From NCBI GenBank assembly GCA_934234215.1, contig CAKQHB010000006.1:51997-115996 (forward strand): a DNA stretch of 64,000 nt. Reading direction: 5' to 3'. Shown piece by piece: positions 61,256-64,000 of the stretch. The translations under genes were made by a program, and so were the position numbers. Positions within the stretch are counted from its first letter, which is position 1. The number at the start of each line of letters is the position of its first letter. The notes beneath the pieces are model-generated. The model saw only the letters and a list, made by a program, of their open reading frames with translations. It made no database searches and was not told the DNA's origin. This stretch comes from an uncultured Cuneatibacter sp. (GTDB lineage Bacteria > Bacillota > Clostridia > Lachnospirales > Lachnospiraceae).

Positions 61256-62266
61256 GTGGAATATTTTTACTACAATCACATGACCAAACAGCAGCAGGCT
61301 GCTTATCACAATATCCTCACCGGCATAAAGAATCTGTCGGATGAGTTCCAGATTCCAGCGCTTCCCGCTGAAGAGCTTGCAAATGTATTTTTCCAGATGC
61401 GACTGGATCATCCGGAGGTGTTTTGGACAACTGGTTTTCGATATCGGTATTATAAGGACTCTTCGAATTTGATTTTTGTGCCGGAATATCTTTTTGACAA
61501 GAATAAGATCCGGGAGCATCAGAAGGCAATGACGGCAAGAGTGGAAAAGCTCGCCCGTCCGGCGGCGAAGATGTCAGAGTTGGAAAAAGAGAAGTACGTG
61601 CATGATTTTATTTGCGAGAATGTCCGTTATGACAAGCTGAAAAAGGCGTATTCTCATGAGATCATCGGTCCGCTGGGACAGGGCGTCGGCGTTTGCGAGG
61701 GGATTGCAAAGACGGTGAAAGTGCTTTTGGATGTGCTGGGTGTGTGGAATATGATCGCACTATGCGGAAATAACCCGGAGAAGGGCATTCCGTATCGTCA
61801 TACGTGGAATATTGTGAAGGTAAATGGCACATATTATCATTTGGATGCCACGTTCGACAATAGCTTGCGGAAAAATCACGAGGATTCGGAGATTCGGTAT
61901 GATTATTTTAATCTGGATGATCAGCAGATTTTCCGGGATCATGAGCCGCTGATCGCACCGGCGCCGCATTGCACGGATCATGATCACTTTTATTACAAAG
62001 AAAAGAAGCTTTCGTTCACAAAACAGGAAGATGTGTACAAGCGTTCGCTGCAGGCGGCGAAGAAGGGGAAAGTGCTGATATTTCATTGGCGGGGCGGCTA
62101 TCTGACCAAGGAGGTGCTGGGCGATTTACTGGAGCTGATCCGCAAAGCAGGTGCAGAGAAACAAAAAACAGCGATAGTCAGTATCAACTGGCCACAGGCG
62201 GTGCTGCGCGTGCAATATACGGATGCGGAAGAGCAGGAGAGCGTGACGATGGAAGAGGCGATGTAA
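61256..62266 (+). CDS. Transglutaminase-like domain protein
   Basis: 336 residues from a GTG at 61256 (AGGAGA 5-6 nt upstream). The transglutaminase-like catalytic triad is visible: Cys in GVCEGIAKTV, His in YRHTWNIVKV and Asp in YHLDATFDNS. No signal peptide or transmembrane helix, so cytosolic, unlike many microbial relatives. The N-terminal ~130 residues are helical and unassigned. It lies just after the HTH remnant. Substrate unknown. Confidence 0.78.
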   Translation: MEYFYYNHMTKQQQAAYHNILTGIKNLSDEFQIPALPAEELANVFFQMRLDHPEVFWTTGFRYRYYKDSSNLIFVPEYLFDKNKIREHQKAMTARVEKLARPAAKMSELEKEKYVHDFICENVRYDKLKKAYSHEIIGPLGQGVGVCEGIAKTVKVLLDVLGVWNMIALCGNNPEKGIPYRHTWNIVKVNGTYYHLDATFDNSLRKNHEDSEIRYDYFNLDDQQIFRDHEPLIAPAPHCTDHDHFYYKEKKLSFTKQEDVYKRSLQAAKKGKVLIFHWRGGYLTKEVLGDLLELIRKAGAEKQKTAIVSINWPQAVLRVQYTDAEEQESVTMEEAM

Positions 62267-62353
62267 CCGGTACCGCTGGAAAGGCACATGTCTTTCCAGC
62301 GTCATAATAGGGCGCTCGCACAAAATCTGCGTGCGTCAAGTCTGGTTTGAGAT

Positions 62354-63418
62354 TCAGGCTTCCCTGTCGTTCAGATAGTCTGCAAGGCTGTAATACAGCT
62401 CTCCCTTTCTTCCGCGTGTCTGTTTTGCAGCCGTCATGGAATTTAGGATCGCTTCCTGTTCGGCTTCTGCTGCAGCGAGAAAAGCCCGGTTGATCACATG
62501 CTCCGGAATTGCTGATAGCTGGAGCAGTTCCTCCTCGCAACCGGACGGAATCCGATTAGCTGTTGTAAAGCCGATCATGACTTCTCCGCTTCCATGTCCT
62601 GTATAACCGCCGGTTCGTGCAATGCCAACCCCTGTTCTTTTCAGAATCCGTTTGAGCTGACGGCTTGTCAATGGGAGATCAGTAGCCAGAATGCTCATGA
62701 TGGAACCTTTGTCTTCTTCAGATGCAGCCATATCATTCTTTTCTTGCTTCCATTCCAGAATTTTTGGACCAACAGCTTCTCCGTTCAGTATAAAATCTTC
62801 GGTTGCACCAAAGTTTGACTGAACCAGAACGCCGATGGTGTATTCCCTTTCACCAATACAGATTACACGGGATGCGGACCCGATCCCGCCCTTCATGCCG
62901 TAGCAGATGGTGCCGGCACCGGCGCCTACATCCCCTTCTTCGAACTCCTCGGCAGCAGCTGCAAAAGCCTGTCGCACTTCTTTTTCGCCAACTGCACGTT
63001 TCTGGATCTGGTTGATCCGGCAATCATTGCACTCGCCAACGACGGGATTGATGCTCATGGGTTCCAGCCCATCGTTCTGGCACTGTTCGATCACGATACC
63101 GGCAAGTGCATCCCAAACCTTTCCGACATTTAACGTATTTGTAAGGGCGATCGGTGTTTCAAGGGTTCCGAGCTCTTCTACCTGTACCAGACCGGCACTT
63201 TTTCCAAATCCATTGTGGACATAGGCTGCCGCCGTATAGTGATTTGCAAATGCATTGTCCGGTCCGGGGATGATCACGGTCACACCGGTATGATTTTCTT
63301 CTGTGTTCACAGTACAGTGCCCTACCAGCACACCGGGTACATCCGTAATCACATTTCGTTTTCCTGTTTTCACTCTTCCGGGTACAATTCCAAAGTCTCG
63401 AATCCGTTTTTTCTCCAT
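62354..63418 (-). CDS. P1-family (DmpA) Ntn peptidase
   Basis: 354 residues, matching DmpA/L-aminopeptidase along its length (ITDVPGVLVGHCTV, GVTVIIPG, NPVVGECND, GVLVQSNFG). The autocleavage site expected before a Ser fits KGSIMSILATDLPLTSRQL, giving a Ser N-terminal nucleophile. The family removes N-terminal D- or L-amino acids or beta-peptides. GGGAGG lies about 8 nt before the ATG. Monocistronic. Confidence 0.9.
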   Translation of the reverse strand: MEKKRIRDFGIVPGRVKTGKRNVITDVPGVLVGHCTVNTEENHTGVTVIIPGPDNAFANHYTAAAYVHNGFGKSAGLVQVEELGTLETPIALTNTLNVGKVWDALAGIVIEQCQNDGLEPMSINPVVGECNDCRINQIQKRAVGEKEVRQAFAAAAEEFEEGDVGAGAGTICYGMKGGIGSASRVICIGEREYTIGVLVQSNFGATEDFILNGEAVGPKILEWKQEKNDMAASEEDKGSIMSILATDLPLTSRQLKRILKRTGVGIARTGGYTGHGSGEVMIGFTTANRIPSGCEEELLQLSAIPEHVINRAFLAAAEAEQEAILNSMTAAKQTRGRKGELYYSLADYLNDREA

Positions 63419-63526
63419 GTTGTTTTCCTCCCTGGATTTTGGCGGCTATTTCTAATGATTGTAGCATAGTTTTTGAAAAATAAAAACAGGGCGTGGGAAA
63501 TTAGTGGTTAATGAGAAGTATAGGAA

Positions 63527-63714
63527 TTGATGAATGATAGCACAACCAATTTTGGGTAAAATATTATTATCAAAAGAAATACTTATATCTGAACAAGCTC
63601 ATGACCGTTTGACTGAGATGAATATAAAAAGTTTCTTGGGGCCGCAGGAGACGAATTGGATAGGTTAATACAGGAAAATCAAGATGTTTTGCACAGATTA
63701 AAGGAGCGTAATTA
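63527..63714 (+). pseudogene. Small frameshifted fragment
   Basis: Two frames read as one broken peptide: KEILISEQAHDRLTEMNIKS, then, after a shift around GGGGCCGCAGG, AAGDELDRLIQENQDVLHRL. The family is not recognised. It ends just before the small frame at 63716. Confidence 0.3.
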
Positions 63715-63715
63715 A

Positions 63716-63811
63716 ATGGATGGTGTCTTTGCTTTCCGGGATTTTCGGGTAAATGACGGTATGCTGAAGCTGAAAAGAACAAAATTCGATACAACCAGAA
63801 AAAATCAATGA
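63716..63811 (+). CDS. Putative 31-residue protein
   Basis: ATG at 63716, preceded by AAGGAG about 10 nt upstream, stop at 63809-63811. Sequence begins MDGVFAFRDFRVNDGMLKLK. No family recognised. It is followed by a terminator hairpin. It may be the tail of a degraded gene. Confidence 0.35.
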   Translation: MDGVFAFRDFRVNDGMLKLKRTKFDTTRKNQ

Positions 63812-63820
63812 AAATTGTCA

Positions 63821-63860
63821 GGAGTTGCGGTTTATAATCGCAACTCCTATTGATTTTTCA
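63821..63860 (+). terminator. Intrinsic terminator
   Basis: GGAGTTGCG (63821-63829) pairs with CGCAACTCC (63839-63847) around a 9-nt loop, then TATTGATTTTTC. Confidence 0.75.
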
Positions 63861-63899
63861 ATGAGACGGCGGTATTATGGAATCATGGAGGTGGTTCCT

Positions 63900-64000
63900 A
63901 TGATAAACAGACCGCTCTACGTTGATAAGATTATGGCATACACCGACACACCTTTTGTAAAAGTGTTGACGGGTGTTCGCCGCTGCGGAAAATCCACAGT
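63900..64000 (+). CDS. AAA_14/DUF4143-type ATPase, 3'-truncated
   Basis: The first 33 codons of a gene that leaves the window. MINRPLYVDKIMAYTDT and the variant P-loop GVRRCGKST match AAA_14 ATPases with a C-terminal DUF4143, which are often single-gene units of unknown role. GGAGG lies about 9 nt upstream. Confidence 0.8.
   Translation, partial: MINRPLYVDKIMAYTDTPFVKVLTGVRRCGKST

Noticed and set aside
1..64000. Prophage or integrative element covering the accessory region
   Set aside because: No integrase, terminase, capsid, relaxase or attachment repeats were found, so mobility of the 37-48 kb region is only suspected.

Overview
The window looks like chromosome from an anaerobic Clostridia, most likely Lachnospiraceae-like. 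This rests on the mix of strong AGGAGG-type ribosome sites, many small XRE/MerR/Lrp regulators, aspartate ammonia-lyase paired with a C_GCAxxG_C_C protein, a hydroxyacyl-CoA dehydrogenase, DUF6935/SPFH/DUF5067/DUF4428 families and no aerobic respiration genes. I see no rRNA, tRNA, CRISPR array, integrase or transposase. Taxonomy is inference from gene content, not a search.

Layout. 1-7.4 kb: a truncated LysR regulator, a YfcC-type carrier, dipeptidase PepD, sfsA, a ketopantoate-reductase-like gene and an alpha/beta hydrolase. 7-10.6 kb (minus): a gtr-like cassette of GtrA flippase, GT2 glycosyltransferase and a large polytopic membrane protein. 10.8-16.5 kb: a G3E GTPase, a MATE exporter and a minus-strand signalling operon (7TM receptor, kinase, LuxR-type response regulator). 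16.7-25.9 kb: one long co-directional envelope cluster with DUF6935, SPFH with four zinc ribbons, membrane proteins, lipoproteins, a YdjG-like zinc-ribbon protein and a YdjH-like TPM protein. It resembles the Bacillus pspA-ydjGHI group without PspA. 26-36.6 kb: metabolic genes (hydroxyacyl-CoA dehydrogenase, aspA, an Ord-like dehydrogenase, DUF1846, a peptide deformylase variant, an FMN oxidase) with their regulators.

Accessory parts. Between 27.09 and 27.73 kb an extended -10 promoter drives about 640 nt of ORF-free, densely hairpinned sequence ahead of an XRE gene; this is a candidate large structured RNA. Three 180-nt hairpin elements (28.1, 28.5 and 37.4 kb) share one asymmetric internal loop although their stems differ. 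From 37.6 to 47.7 kb lie a 68-bp tandem repeat, an AT-rich island of unrecognised genes, a decayed MATE gene, a nuclease-helicase of the DUF2075 type and a tight four-gene operon (ClpX-like AAA+, DnaB-like ATPase, winged-helix initiator-like protein, phosphoribosyltransferase-like protein). The last group is the best candidate here for an undescribed system.

47.9-58.3 kb: a Fbp-type ABC transporter translationally coupled to a membrane-anchored beta-propeller, then a polymorphic toxin with a C-terminal DNA/RNA non-specific nuclease domain and a YezG-like immunity gene, a metallophosphoesterase, unknown genes, and a NifX-FKBP fusion protein. 58.9-64 kb: a YhcG-type PD-(D/E)XK nuclease, gene remnants, a MazG-like pyrophosphohydrolase, a transglutaminase-like protein, a DmpA-family peptidase and the start of an AAA ATPase cut by the window edge.
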